Shown here piece by piece: positions 7,393 through 14,113 of a DNA stretch of 14,113 nucleotides; the first letter of the stretch is position 1, and each line of letters begins with the position of its first letter. The notes beneath the pieces were generated by a model. It was not told where the DNA came from and made no database searches. It saw nothing but the letters and a program-made list of their open reading frames with translations. Location of the stretch: NCBI GenBank assembly GCA_030589835.1, contig JAUUZS010000036.1, forward strand, positions 1 to 14,113, read 5' to 3'. Both the position numbers and the translations under genes were made by a program. Source of the stretch: Cyclobacteriaceae bacterium (GTDB lineage: Bacteria; Bacteroidota; Bacteroidia; Cytophagales; Cyclobacteriaceae).

Positions 7393-7436
7393 TCAATCTC
7401 TACTCAATCTCCATTCAATCTTTTTTCCAATTTTAT
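7393..7436. repeat. Second 11-bp repeat array, three copies plus one degenerate
   Basis: TCAATC begins at 7393, 7404 and 7415, again exactly 11 bases apart (units end TCTAC, TCCAT, TTTTT). A decayed fourth unit, TCCAATTTTAT, starts in register at 7426. The order of unit variants (…AC, …AT, then a TTT-type unit) matches the first three units at 3022, and both arrays end in TCAATCTTTTT followed within about ten bases by ATCCTAA. The same strand is used in both places. It starts 46 bases after the epimerase stop. Confidence 0.9.
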
Positions 7437-7462
7437 CCTAACAAACACTTACTTATCAAGGT

Positions 7463-7506
7463 CAAAAAAAATGTAGTCTGGCCGATACTTGCCTGCATTT
7501 TTTTTG
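7463..7506 (+). terminator. Hairpin terminator downstream of the epimerase operon
   Basis: CAAAAAAAATGTAG (7463-7476) pairs with CTGCATTTTTTTTG (7493-7506) over 14 positions with one U-G wobble, around a 16-base loop. The A-run and T-run on the two sides would let it work on either strand. It separates the epimerase from the barrel-protein gene. Confidence 0.7.
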
Positions 7507-7534
7507 TATTGCGACTCGGAAATCGGTATATTTA
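7503..7534 (+). promoter_or_regulatory. Promoter of the outer-membrane barrel gene
   Basis: TTTG (7503-7506), 20 bases, then TATATTTA (7527-7534), which matches the Bacteroidota -7 element TAnnTTTG at all but the last position. Transcription would start around 7541, giving a leader of about 27 bases to the ATG at 7568. The -33 element overlaps the end of the upstream terminator. Confidence 0.55.
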
Positions 7535-7551
7535 TTTTAGCAGCTAAAATA
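7533..7551. promoter_or_regulatory. Palindrome over the transcription start, possible operator
   Basis: TATTTTAGC-A-GCTAAAATA is a perfect 9+1+9 palindrome that overlaps the -7 element and the predicted start site. The placement fits a repressor site. It could also simply form a 5' mRNA hairpin. The binding protein is unknown. Confidence 0.45.
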
Positions 7552-7567
7552 TTATATTAATTAACGT

Positions 7568-8128
7568 ATGAAATATGTAAAAACGCTACTCTTCCTTTCA
7601 TTCCTTTTTATTATCAGTGTTTCCGAAGGTCAGTTTATGCGATCAAAAATCGCCAAACTTGGTTATTCTTCAAGCTTTATGCCATTTCAGAAAGACGGTA
7701 ACTTCTCCTTGCATTTGGATCTTGAAAATTCCACACAAAATAATTTTGTCACCAATGAAGTTGGGGCAGGTTTTATGCGAAATGGGAATGACCTTTACTA
7801 TATGAAATTTGATTATAAGTTTTATCCTATCTCGGCTTTGCTCAGTAATTTCAGATACCAGGGACTATATCTTAGTTTGGGCCCGGGAATATATTATGAG
7901 GATCTGACGAAAACAAAAGACCGGTTTGGCTTGGGGATTTTCAGCACAGGAGGAGTACAGTTTCTTCTCAATAACCGGGTTTCGATTGCTTTTGAAGTTG
8001 AAATGAATTTTGTGAGCAACCTCAATGGCCAGCCTGACTATGGCTCTGCCGAAAACGACAACGAAAGGCATTTCAGCAATTCAATAAAAATTGGTTACCT
8101 TTTTAATCAGAAATCCAAAACGCCTTAA
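7568..8128 (+). CDS. Small outer-membrane beta-barrel protein
   Basis: This 186-residue protein has a Sec signal peptide (MKYVKTLLFLSFLFIISVSEG, likely cut before Gln22). The mature part alternates polar and aromatic residues in strand-like segments (NFSLHLDLEN, LYYMKFDYKFYP, GLYLSLGPGIYYED, FSTGGVQFLLNNRVSIAFEVEMNFV), and the last strand is SIKIGYLF with a terminal-region Phe. This fits an 8-strand OmpA/OmpX-like barrel. No specific family was recognised and its function is unknown. It has its own promoter and a palindrome at the start site, and a terminator isolates it from the upstream operon, so it is probably monocistronic. The fold-back sequence begins three bases after its stop. Confidence 0.85.
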   Translation: MKYVKTLLFLSFLFIISVSEGQFMRSKIAKLGYSSSFMPFQKDGNFSLHLDLENSTQNNFVTNEVGAGFMRNGNDLYYMKFDYKFYPISALLSNFRYQGLYLSLGPGIYYEDLTKTKDRFGLGIFSTGGVQFLLNNRVSIAFEVEMNFVSNLNGQPDYGSAENDNERHFSNSIKIGYLFNQKSKTP

Positions 8129-8130
8129 TT

Positions 8131-8253
8131 AGTGTCTGTCTACAAAGTCCGATTTCTGCGTTATGTTCATCCTCAAAATGATCATTTACAAACGTAAACT
8201 CACATTTTTCGAATTTCACAAGCCTTGAACTCGAACTTTCTAGCTCAGACACT
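8131..8253. repeat. Imperfect 123-bp palindrome between convergent genes
   Basis: AGTGTCTG (8131-8138) is the exact reverse complement of CAGACACT (8246-8253). The tip TTTAC-AAAC-GTAAA (8185-8198) has the same centre, near 8192. In between, the arms align with mismatches and small gaps (for example AAAGTCCGATTTC against AAAGTTCGAGTTC read on the other strand, and AAAATG against AAAATG). It fills almost the whole gap between the stop codons at 8128 and 8272. The size and shape resemble a REP-like or miniature inverted-repeat element. It lacks a T-tract but could still hinder read-through from both sides. Confidence 0.75.
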
Positions 8254-8271
8254 TGAGTTTATAGAAGGACT

Positions 8272-9411
8272 CTAATATTTATATATTTCTGAATCCGGAT
8301 GAAATGCCAACCAGGCAAAGGCAAAATGATTGCTGTGCACTTCAGTAACCAGCTGCTTTTCCACGTATTGGCCTTCAATGCATTTTCCCGTGATATCCCA
8401 TACCGAACCGGTTTCTTTGTCGACAAACTTCCCTTTCTTTTTTTTGAATGTCAATAGCTTGCCCTCTACAATTGAACTAAAAACGGTGGCCGTTCCCACA
8501 TGATGGGAATCTTCAATATTTTTATTGTCTAAAACTGAAACCGTCTTTCCAGCATAAAAAATTACAATCTTCTTCCCATTAAAATCATCGTTTATCACTT
8601 TCCTCTTTTTGATTTCCTTAAAAGGATAGATTTTATATGCCCCTCCATTTTCGATATCCACTATGCGCTCCATTGCCGGCAAGCGGTCATTGATTTGTCC
8701 ATCAAAAAATTTCGACCCCTGATTTCCTAAACTATCATAGTTGTGATAGGGATTCGTGCCATAGGTTTGCCCGTAATTCTCTTTTTTGTGGCTTATCATG
8801 ATTTTTCCGTCTGGATTGCTGGAAAAAAATTCTTCCACAGAAATTATCAATGAAGGAAAAAAATTAAGGGCTTCTCCACTCAGCTCCCCCACGAGGCCCT
8901 CACCGGTCAATTGTTGCCACCAGGTTTCGGTTTGCTTGTCCCACATTACCATGTCACTTTTTCGCAGCATCCCTGATACTCCAAAGTCAAAAATAAGTTC
9001 TTTTCCTTTATGCTTGAATCGTCGATCATAAACAATCCCCGCATTGCACAACGGACAAAAAGTCACAGCTATGGGAATACCCATGATTACGTCATTGGCT
9101 ATTTCATGGAACGTAAGCACATTTAGTGGATAGGCCCTTGCCTCGCCATCAATTTCCACTGCAATTACCGGTTCGAACCTGAAATAGAAATCTAGTGATT
9201 TGTCTTTGCCAATGAAATCAGGATTGTTAAACACTTCAAACCCATCTCTGGGCATGAGCGATTTAAACTCCCTCAAATCGACCGTCGTACGGGTAGTATC
9301 CGTCTTCCACCTAGGATCAAATTTGCCTCGAACGAATTTCTGAGCTTGTACCGAAAATACGAGACACAGTGATATCCCTAAAAGAAGGGTGAATCGGAGT
9401 TTGCGAATCAT
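8272..9411 (-). CDS. DUF3179-domain secreted protein
   Basis: This 379-residue protein has a Sec signal peptide ending VQA before Gln24, so it acts in the periplasm or outside. The DUF3179 signature is clear: PVIAVEIDGEARAYPLNVLTFHEIANDVI followed by VTFCPLCNAGIVYDRR, with Cys119 and Cys122 in CPLC and His102, then FGVSGMLRKSDMVMWDKQTETWWQQLTGEGLVGELSG. The conserved CxxC and histidine suggest metal binding or redox chemistry, but to my knowledge the family has no settled function. Its start lies 90 bases downstream of the esterase stop on the same strand with no obvious terminator between, so the two may be co-transcribed. It ends 18 bases from the fold-back sequence that separates it from the convergent barrel gene. 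Confidence 0.93.
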   Translation of the reverse strand: MIRKLRFTLLLGISLCLVFSVQAQKFVRGKFDPRWKTDTTRTTVDLREFKSLMPRDGFEVFNNPDFIGKDKSLDFYFRFEPVIAVEIDGEARAYPLNVLTFHEIANDVIMGIPIAVTFCPLCNAGIVYDRRFKHKGKELIFDFGVSGMLRKSDMVMWDKQTETWWQQLTGEGLVGELSGEALNFFPSLIISVEEFFSSNPDGKIMISHKKENYGQTYGTNPYHNYDSLGNQGSKFFDGQINDRLPAMERIVDIENGGAYKIYPFKEIKKRKVINDDFNGKKIVIFYAGKTVSVLDNKNIEDSHHVGTATVFSSIVEGKLLTFKKKKGKFVDKETGSVWDITGKCIEGQYVEKQLVTEVHSNHFAFAWLAFHPDSEIYKY

Positions 9412-9501
9412 AGTATAAGTTTTGTTTGAATATGCGAAATTTTGAAATCAATTTCACCTAACCATACTGTATTGTTAAGAAATCGTCCGGTTCCTGACAG
9501 G

Positions 9502-10386
9502 CTAACGATGAAATTTCTCACCAATAAACTTTAGGCCATCCTTTAATCCGGTCCTCCAGTATTGCCAGCTATGCGCTCCATCCCGCACCCGGTATTCATG
9601 CGGTATCTCCAGCTCGCGCATTTTTACATGTAGCGCTGCATTTCCTTTATAAAGAAAATCATCATCTCCACAATCCATATACCAGCCAATATTTTTTAGC
9701 TTTTCGATGTCCTGTGATTCGAGTAAATCCAGTGGATTGAAGGATTTATACAATGCTGTGAGGCGTTCTTCCCCTTTCAAGCCAGAACCATACAAAATTC
9801 CGAACATCCTTTCATACGACTCTTCTCCAAAGTTTATGATTTCCTCATCCGTAAAAACCCCGGAACTGAAAGCCGCACAAGCTGTAAACAAATCCGGATT
9901 TCTCATGGCCGTGTGCAGTGCGCCATAACCTCCCATAGAAAGTCCCGAAATACCGCGAAATTCCTTTGTGGCCCTGGTGCGGTAAGTTTTGTCAATAAAT
10001 GGGATTAGTTCGTCAGCAAACATATCTGCATAGGGGTTTTTGCCCGATTTATCGTTGATGTACCAGGTAACGCCGCCATTGGGCATTACAATAATCATTG
10101 GAGGGATCTCCCGGTTTGCAATGGCCTCGTCGGCAATATAGGGGGCTTCACCAAACTGAAGCCAACCGGTATCATCATCGGTATAGCCGTGCAGGAGATA
10201 GACTACGGGATATTTTCTGTTGGAGGCATAATAATCCGGTGGCAGATAAATACTATAATTCACATCCTTGCCCATTTTTTCACTTTGAAACTTCAAGCTT
10301 TCCAATACACGTCCCTTGGTATCATTTTGAGCAAAAGCCAATGAAAAGGTAAAAATGCAAGCGATACTAAAAATTAAACGTTTCAT
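9502..10386 (-). CDS. Secreted alpha/beta-hydrolase esterase (CE1 / esterase D-like)
   Basis: This 294-residue protein has a Sec signal peptide ending AFA before Gln20. The fold elements are in order: YPVVYLLHGYTDDDTGW (oxyanion region, His66-Gly67), MIIVMPNGG, the nucleophile elbow GLSMGG with Ser150, an acid in MDCGDDDFLY (Asp241 or Asp243), and His272 in DGAHSWQYWR. This is the pattern of CE1 feruloyl/acetyl-xylan esterases and S-formylglutathione-hydrolase relatives. Export argues for an ester on an extracellular or periplasmic polymer or small molecule rather than formaldehyde detoxification. It precedes the DUF3179 gene by 90 bases on the same strand and is separated from the FecR gene by a terminator, so it needs its own promoter in 10387-10580. 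None with a clean TAnnTTTG was found. Confidence 0.94.
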   Translation of the reverse strand: MKRLIFSIACIFTFSLAFAQNDTKGRVLESLKFQSEKMGKDVNYSIYLPPDYYASNRKYPVVYLLHGYTDDDTGWLQFGEAPYIADEAIANREIPPMIIVMPNGGVTWYINDKSGKNPYADMFADELIPFIDKTYRTRATKEFRGISGLSMGGYGALHTAMRNPDLFTACAAFSSGVFTDEEIINFGEESYERMFGILYGSGLKGEERLTALYKSFNPLDLLESQDIEKLKNIGWYMDCGDDDFLYKGNAALHVKMRELEIPHEYRVRDGAHSWQYWRTGLKDGLKFIGEKFHR

Positions 10387-10577
10387 AATTATTGGATTGG
10401 TGTTTTGTTTATAATTTATCCCTACCGGGCAAGATTAAATTCCATTCTTGCTCCATCATCACTTGCAATATACTCATATAGATTTTATTCAAAACTCAAA
10501 TTTATATGTTGAATAGAAAAATAGGGAACATTTTTATGTAGGGCATATTTTCTGACACAGGAGGTAATACTATGTTA

Positions 10578-10609
10578 TAAAAACAAAAGCCCGGATGCCT
10601 CCGAGCTTT
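10578..10609 (-). terminator. Rho-independent terminator of the sigma/FecR operon
   Basis: On the minus strand AAAGCTCGG (10609-10601), loop AGGCAT, CCGGGCTTT (10594-10586) form a 9-bp stem with one U-G wobble, followed by TGTTTTTA. It lies about 60 bases after the FecR stop and closes that operon before the esterase gene. Confidence 0.88.
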
Positions 10610-10668
10610 GATCTACCTAATTAATTATGCGAAATTTATATTATAGGGATTTCAAACCCTTTTTTTTC

Positions 10669-11481
10669 TTAGAGCATCACCATATCACTTTGCACCTTTT
10701 TGTCCTTGCTACTATGATTTGGACTATCGGGCTCACAATCGTTAATCTGACCTATCAAATATTCCTGACTAGTTTTATTAAAAGAATATTTCTGGCAGCC
10801 TCTCACCGCTACTTTATTGTATTCACTATTGAGCTTGTCATTTTGCGCAATTTCTATTTCTCCTGAGGTAAGTGACACACTGATTTCATCGTTGTCCTCA
10901 AAAGCAGAAATACTAAACTCCTCTCCCCGGCAGATTGACGTGATATTATCAGAAATTACGATAAAAGGTCTTTTGTTTTCCTGATCGGTCTCAAAAAGTG
11001 CCTCTCCATTCAGATGGACCACTCTGTATTTTTCATTAAAATTCTCGTAGTAACTCAGCGAACTGTTTGCTGTCAGAGTAACCTTTGTGCCATCTTTCAG
11101 GATCACAATCGAGGGCTGGTTTGTCTCATTGATTTTGGTGATCATCGCTGGGAAATCTTCGTCAGCAGGCTGAATTGAGGGATTTTTAAACACAAACCAT
11201 AGGCTAATAAAAACAATGACTGTGGCAGCCACCTTCATTAAAAATTGTAGCCGGAACACCTTTGCGGGTTGTTTAATGACTTCTTTTTTGAGTAATGGCT
11301 GAAGTGTATTCCAGCTATCTTCGTTCCATTCTGACAAATCGCCTTCTTCGAAGGTATCCCAATCTTTCTCAATCGCCTTCAGGATGTCATCTTCACGATG
11401 GTTGACTTCCTGATGAAGTGTGTTCAATTCTTCATGCGAAAGTTTTTGCTCCAGAAATCGGTGAATGAGTGATTTTTTCAA
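10669..11481 (-). CDS. FecR-family anti-sigma factor, short form
   Basis: This 270-residue protein has an N-terminal helical part (1-70) that should hold the sigma factor, one membrane span at about 80-98 (FLMKVAATVIVFISLWFVF), and a periplasmic FecR domain (about 125-225: VILKDGTKVTLTANSSLSYYENF, YRVVHLNGEALFETDQENKRPFIV). FecR proteins of this phylum usually run to about 320-350 residues and end in a DUF4974 domain that contacts the TonB receptor. Here the chain stops soon after the FecR domain with a polar tail (CEPDSPNHSSKDKK). No DUF4974 remnant follows before the terminator, so this is a short form rather than a recent frameshift. The segment TSICRGEEFSISAF replaces the common V-LGTEFNV type. 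The sigma gene lies 75 bases upstream and is surely its partner. Confidence 0.92.
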   Translation of the reverse strand: MKKSLIHRFLEQKLSHEELNTLHQEVNHREDDILKAIEKDWDTFEEGDLSEWNEDSWNTLQPLLKKEVIKQPAKVFRLQFLMKVAATVIVFISLWFVFKNPSIQPADEDFPAMITKINETNQPSIVILKDGTKVTLTANSSLSYYENFNEKYRVVHLNGEALFETDQENKRPFIVISDNITSICRGEEFSISAFEDNDEISVSLTSGEIEIAQNDKLNSEYNKVAVRGCQKYSFNKTSQEYLIGQINDCEPDSPNHSSKDKKVQSDMVML

Positions 11482-11556
11482 TTCAGTTATTTTGTTTTCA
11501 GTAGGGTATACACGCTTCCGTGATGTTACCCCTATGCAGACAAAAAAATAATTGAA

Positions 11557-12138
11557 TTAATGTAGCGTGAGCAAAAACAAAAATATCATCATTTGATATT
11601 CCTTGAGTTCTTCCCTTAAAAACTTCAATGCCTGTCCCATTTGGTTTTCTACTGTTTTGATGGAAATTTGAAGCTTTTCAGCAATCTCTTTGTTCTTTAG
11701 ACCCGTTTCTCTGCTCAGGCGAAATATTTCCCGGCGCTTTGGTGGCAGCGAGTCAATTGCAAGGTCTGACTTTTGTTTGATTTCCTGAAAGTCAACCGCC
11801 AACTCGGTAAAGTTGCGCGATGAGTGATCTGCAAACATAAGAAAATCAAGATATGCCTGCTCGTTTACTTTTTTTCTAAATCCATTGAAAATGCGATGTT
11901 TTGCCGCCTGAAAAATATAGGAGGAAAAGGATTGCATGACATCAATATTATCTTTCTTCTCCCAAATTCTTAAAAATACTTCCTGCACAATCTCTTCCGC
12001 ATCTTCATTAGACTGAAGGTATTTCCTTGAAAAAGCAAAAAGTTTTGAGGCATATTTAGAATACAGCACTCTATAAGAAGCCTGATTGCCTTCTTTGAGC
12101 TGGATCACCAATTCCCGTTCTTCATCTTGCTGATTCAT
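11557..12138 (-). CDS. ECF RNA polymerase sigma factor (Bacteroidota expansion type)
   Basis: This 193-residue ECF sigma factor has region 2 at about 25-90 (YRVLYSKYASKLFAFSRKYLQSNEDAEEIVQEVFLRIWEKKDNI) and region 4 at about 130-180 (LPPKRREIFRLSRETGLKNKEIAEKLQISIKTVENQMGQAL). It should direct RNA polymerase to a small regulon when released by the membrane FecR protein encoded just downstream. No SusC/SusD or TonB-receptor genes follow, unlike the usual arrangement, so its targets lie elsewhere. The C-terminus ends in a hydrophobic run (MMIFLFLLTLH), which is odd for a soluble sigma factor. A good promoter lies upstream at 12182-12209. Confidence 0.96.
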   Translation of the reverse strand: MNQQDEERELVIQLKEGNQASYRVLYSKYASKLFAFSRKYLQSNEDAEEIVQEVFLRIWEKKDNIDVMQSFSSYIFQAAKHRIFNGFRKKVNEQAYLDFLMFADHSSRNFTELAVDFQEIKQKSDLAIDSLPPKRREIFRLSRETGLKNKEIAEKLQISIKTVENQMGQALKFLREELKEYQMMIFLFLLTLH

Positions 12139-12181
12139 TTAAAAAATATGCTGTTATTGATTACAACCAATCATCAAACCC

Positions 12182-12209
12182 CAAAGGTAATAAATACATA
12201 TTGATTCAA
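12182..12209 (-). promoter_or_regulatory. Promoter of the sigma/FecR operon
   Basis: On the minus strand TTG (12209-12207), 17 bases, then TACCTTTG (12189-12182), an exact match to TAnnTTTG with allowed spacing. Transcription would start near 12175, about 37 bases before the sigma ATG. Confidence 0.6.
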
Positions 12210-12246
12210 CAGTTAATTGGATGTGTTTAACCTTGATTACGATTTT

Positions 12247-12281
12247 GCACAGAGTGCCCGCCTTGTAAAACTGGTTTTACA
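12247..12281. repeat. Two adjacent small inverted repeats
   Basis: GCAC-AGA-GTGC (12247-12257) and TGTAAAAC-TG-GTTTTACA (12264-12281). They lie downstream of the CoA-binding gene stop (12329) and upstream of the sigma promoter. The second is an exact 8+2+8 palindrome without a T-tract. It may be a weak terminator or a protein site that affects the sigma promoter. Confidence 0.4.
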
Positions 12282-12328
12282 GAGCGTTATGCTTTAGTAT
12301 TGAGTCAAAAAAATCGGTGTATATAACA

Positions 12329-12805
12329 TCAATCGTACTTTCGGGGCAATTTCCCTGTAGCGTGCAATACCCACTTAATGCACTTATGTGGAAAATCAAC
12401 GGGTGCGCAAAACATCATTGGGCAGCCGTTAGGTATCAGCTTGATGCCGTTTTGCTTACAAAATCTTTCTGCCTCCTGAGAATAACTTCCGCTATCCAAT
12501 GATTTGTGTATCCAAACGTAATGAATCCCCAAAGTAGCGCACTCCTCCACTACCGAAAGCGTCACCTGGGGGTTGGTACCAATAACTACTCCTTCAATTT
12601 TTTCGGGTATATCAGTCAAACTCCGAAAGCAGGGCTCACCCCCAATTTCTGTGGCATTGGGATTGACGGCAAAAACATTATATCCGGTATTCATTAGCTT
12701 TTCATAGATATAGTTAGCGGCATTTTTCTTAGTCGATGAAACCCCGGCTACAGCAATACTTTTTAATTGAAGGAATTCTTCGGCTGCTTCTTTTAATGTG
12801 GGCAT
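12329..12805 (-). CDS. CoA-binding domain protein (YccU-like)
   Basis: A 158-residue cytoplasmic protein with a single CoA-binding Rossmann domain (CoA_binding_2). SIAVAGVSSTKKNAANYIYEKLMNTGYNVFAVNPNATEIGG at about residues 16-56 holds the nucleotide loop AGVS. EGVVIGTNPQVTLSVVEECATLGIHYVWIHKSLDS and NGIKLIPNGCPMMF complete the fold. The length is typical for this stand-alone family, whose cellular role is poorly defined. It is divergent from the CotH gene with a 128-base gap. The sigma gene is 190 bases downstream with its own promoter, so this is probably a single-gene unit. Confidence 0.94.
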   Translation of the reverse strand: MPTLKEAAEEFLQLKSIAVAGVSSTKKNAANYIYEKLMNTGYNVFAVNPNATEIGGEPCFRSLTDIPEKIEGVVIGTNPQVTLSVVEECATLGIHYVWIHKSLDSGSYSQEAERFCKQNGIKLIPNGCPMMFCAPVDFPHKCIKWVLHATGKLPRKYD

Positions 12806-12891
12806 AATAAAAATGAATTTACCAGTTTAAACAAGCAACACCATTCGCCAGCAATTAATTCATTATTGATTCCTTTTTTAATAAAACTGTG

Positions 12892-12930
12892 GAATATGCT
12901 TATATTCGGCCGATAAGGATATCCTTTTTT
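12892..12930. promoter_or_regulatory. Three consecutive palindromes before the CotH gene
   Basis: GAATAT-GCTT-ATATTC (12892-12907), TCGGCCGA (12906-12913) and AAGGATATCCTT (12915-12926) follow one another, and the last runs into a T-tract ending at 12930, three bases before the ATG. TATATTCG at 12901-12908 is one mismatch from TAnnTTTG, but no TTG lies at proper distance. Possible uses are operator sites, an attenuator-like hairpin, or mRNA structure at the start codon. Confidence 0.4.
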
Positions 12931-12933
12931 ATT

Positions 12934-14113
12934 ATGCGCTTCTTACTTTTTTTCTGTTTAACGCTTTGTACACTTTTTTCGCAAACAAGCCTTTTTGGTC
13001 AGATCGATTCTACCAGGCTTCCGTTATTTATCATCAATACAAAAGGCCTCCCCATTATTGATGAGCCAAAAATATCTGCTAGCTTAAAAATTATATATAG
13101 GGAAAATCAGTATAGCCGCCCTACCGACACCGCAAATATTTATGATGGTGATATCGGTATTGAAATCAGGGGCAGATATTCTGCCTCACTCCCACAGACA
13201 CCTTATGGTTTTGAAACCAGGGACAGCCTTGGTGAAAATTTAAATGTCCCTTTATTTCATATGCCGACTGAAAATGACTGGATCTTGCTGGCGAATTACA
13301 ATGACAAAACGTTCATGCGCAATTCGCTATCCTTTGAACTTTTCAGGAAAATGGGTCATTATGCACCCAGGACACATTTTGCTGAGGTGTTGGTCAATGG
13401 GTATTACCGGGGCATTTATGTGTTTACAGAAAAAATAAAGCGAGATGCTGGCCGGGTTGACATCGCGAAGTTGAATGCAGATGAAAATTCCGGTGATGAT
13501 CTCACAGGAGGATACATCTTCAAGGTCGATTATTATAATGATTATAATAGTTGGACAAGCAATTATGCGCCTCTTGGGCAACTTGAGAAAAATGTTCATT
13601 TTGTGTTTGAATATCCTGATCCGGAAGTCATCACTTCAACCCAACAAAATTATATCAAAACATTTATCGATGAATTCGAAACGATATTGTATATGCCCAA
13701 CACCAGGGATCGCAAGGTAGCCTTATCGAAATACCTGGATTACGATTCTTTCATCGATTATTTCATCCTGAATGAATTGGCGAGAAATGTTGACGGTTAT
13801 AAAAAAAGCAGCTATTTCCATAAAGACAAAGAAAGTAATGGAGGCTTGCTGCACGCCGGGCCTGTTTGGGACTTTGACTGGGCATGGAAAAATATCAATG
13901 AATGCTATTTTGGAGCCACCGACGGATCTGGTTGGGCATACCTCGTACACCAATGCGATCCCTGGCCTGTCCCTCCCAGCTGGATGACAAGGCTTCTGCA
14001 AGATCCTGATTTTAGCCGAAAGTTAAATGAACGATACTTTGAGCTTAGATCCACATTTTTGAGTGAAGACTATATTTTTTCTTACATAGATTCTGTGGCA
14101 AACCTTCTGGACG
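12934..14113 (+). CDS. CotH-kinase-family secreted protein, C-terminus missing
   Basis: The frame runs from the ATG at 12934 through 393 codons to the window edge without a stop. A Sec signal peptide covers about residues 1-22 (MRFLLFFCLTLCTLFSQTSLFG). The CotH domain is then almost complete: R79-G80-R81-Y82-S83 in EIRGRYSASLPQTPYGFETRD, NDWILLANYNDKTFMRNSLSFELFRKMG, HFAEVLVNGYYRGIYVFTEKIKRDAGRVDI (E166, K167, K169), LTGGYIFKVDYY, NELARNVDGYKKSSYFHKDK and GPVWDFDWAWKN (W312-D313-F314-D315). CotH of Bacillus spores is a kinase that phosphorylates coat proteins with ATP and metal, and the DFD aspartates are its metal ligands. Bacteroidota homologues are exported and often carry a C-terminal sorting or carbohydrate-binding domain, which here would lie beyond the edge. 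Confidence 0.94.
   Translation, partial: MRFLLFFCLTLCTLFSQTSLFGQIDSTRLPLFIINTKGLPIIDEPKISASLKIIYRENQYSRPTDTANIYDGDIGIEIRGRYSASLPQTPYGFETRDSLGENLNVPLFHMPTENDWILLANYNDKTFMRNSLSFELFRKMGHYAPRTHFAEVLVNGYYRGIYVFTEKIKRDAGRVDIAKLNADENSGDDLTGGYIFKVDYYNDYNSWTSNYAPLGQLEKNVHFVFEYPDPEVITSTQQNYIKTFIDEFETILYMPNTRDRKVALSKYLDYDSFIDYFILNELARNVDGYKKSSYFHKDKESNGGLLHAGPVWDFDWAWKNINECYFGATDGSGWAYLVHQCDPWPVPPSWMTRLLQDPDFSRKLNERYFELRSTFLSEDYIFSYIDSVANLLD

Noticed and set aside
10627..10866. Plus-strand frame of 79 codons
   Set aside because: Mostly antisense to the FecR gene, with no family features.

Overview
The window looks like a chromosomal segment of a Bacteroidota (Bacteroidetes) bacterium, probably a free-living Cytophagales-type relative. 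The evidence is an ECF sigma factor and FecR pair of the type expanded in this phylum, a second-type MiaA with the GTGKD...IPYHLIDI signature, many Sec or lipoprotein exports, promoters resembling TTG-N17-23-TAnnTTTG, and starts preceded by AT-rich sequence rather than a clear Shine-Dalgarno. The genus cannot be fixed from this sequence. No tRNA, rRNA, CRISPR array, IS transposase or phage gene was seen.

Layout. Bases 1-775 (minus) hold the N-terminal part of an iduronate-2-sulfatase-like lipoprotein, cut by the window edge. A non-coding gap with a ~190 bp fold-back sequence follows. Then on plus come a two-CBS-domain protein closed by a clear terminator, a lipoprotein that looks like a remote CotH-kinase relative, an array of seven exact 11-bp repeats, and miaA. 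A probable operon runs from 4178 to 7346: coiled-coil lipoprotein, LacI-type regulator, and an exported N-acylglucosamine 2-epimerase-family enzyme. Behind it lie a second 11-bp repeat array, a hairpin terminator, a promoter with a palindrome over its start, and a small outer-membrane barrel protein.

From 8131 a second fold-back sequence separates convergent genes. On minus, reading right to left, are a CoA-binding protein (12805-12329), an ECF sigma factor and an unusually short FecR anti-sigma factor (12138-10669) with its own terminator, a secreted CE1-like esterase, and a DUF3179 protein. At the right edge, on plus, a secreted CotH-family protein begins and is cut by the window end.

Together the genes suggest envelope and glycan work: a sulfatase, an esterase, a sugar epimerase under a LacI-type regulator, a sigma/anti-sigma pair, and two kinase-like exported proteins. 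There is no SusC/SusD pair, so this is not a complete polysaccharide utilisation locus. The most unusual items are the two matching 11-bp repeat arrays, the two long fold-back sequences, the divergent CotH-like protein paired with a standard CotH in the same window, the FecR that ends before the usual C-terminal domain, and an epimerase carrying a lipoprotein signal.
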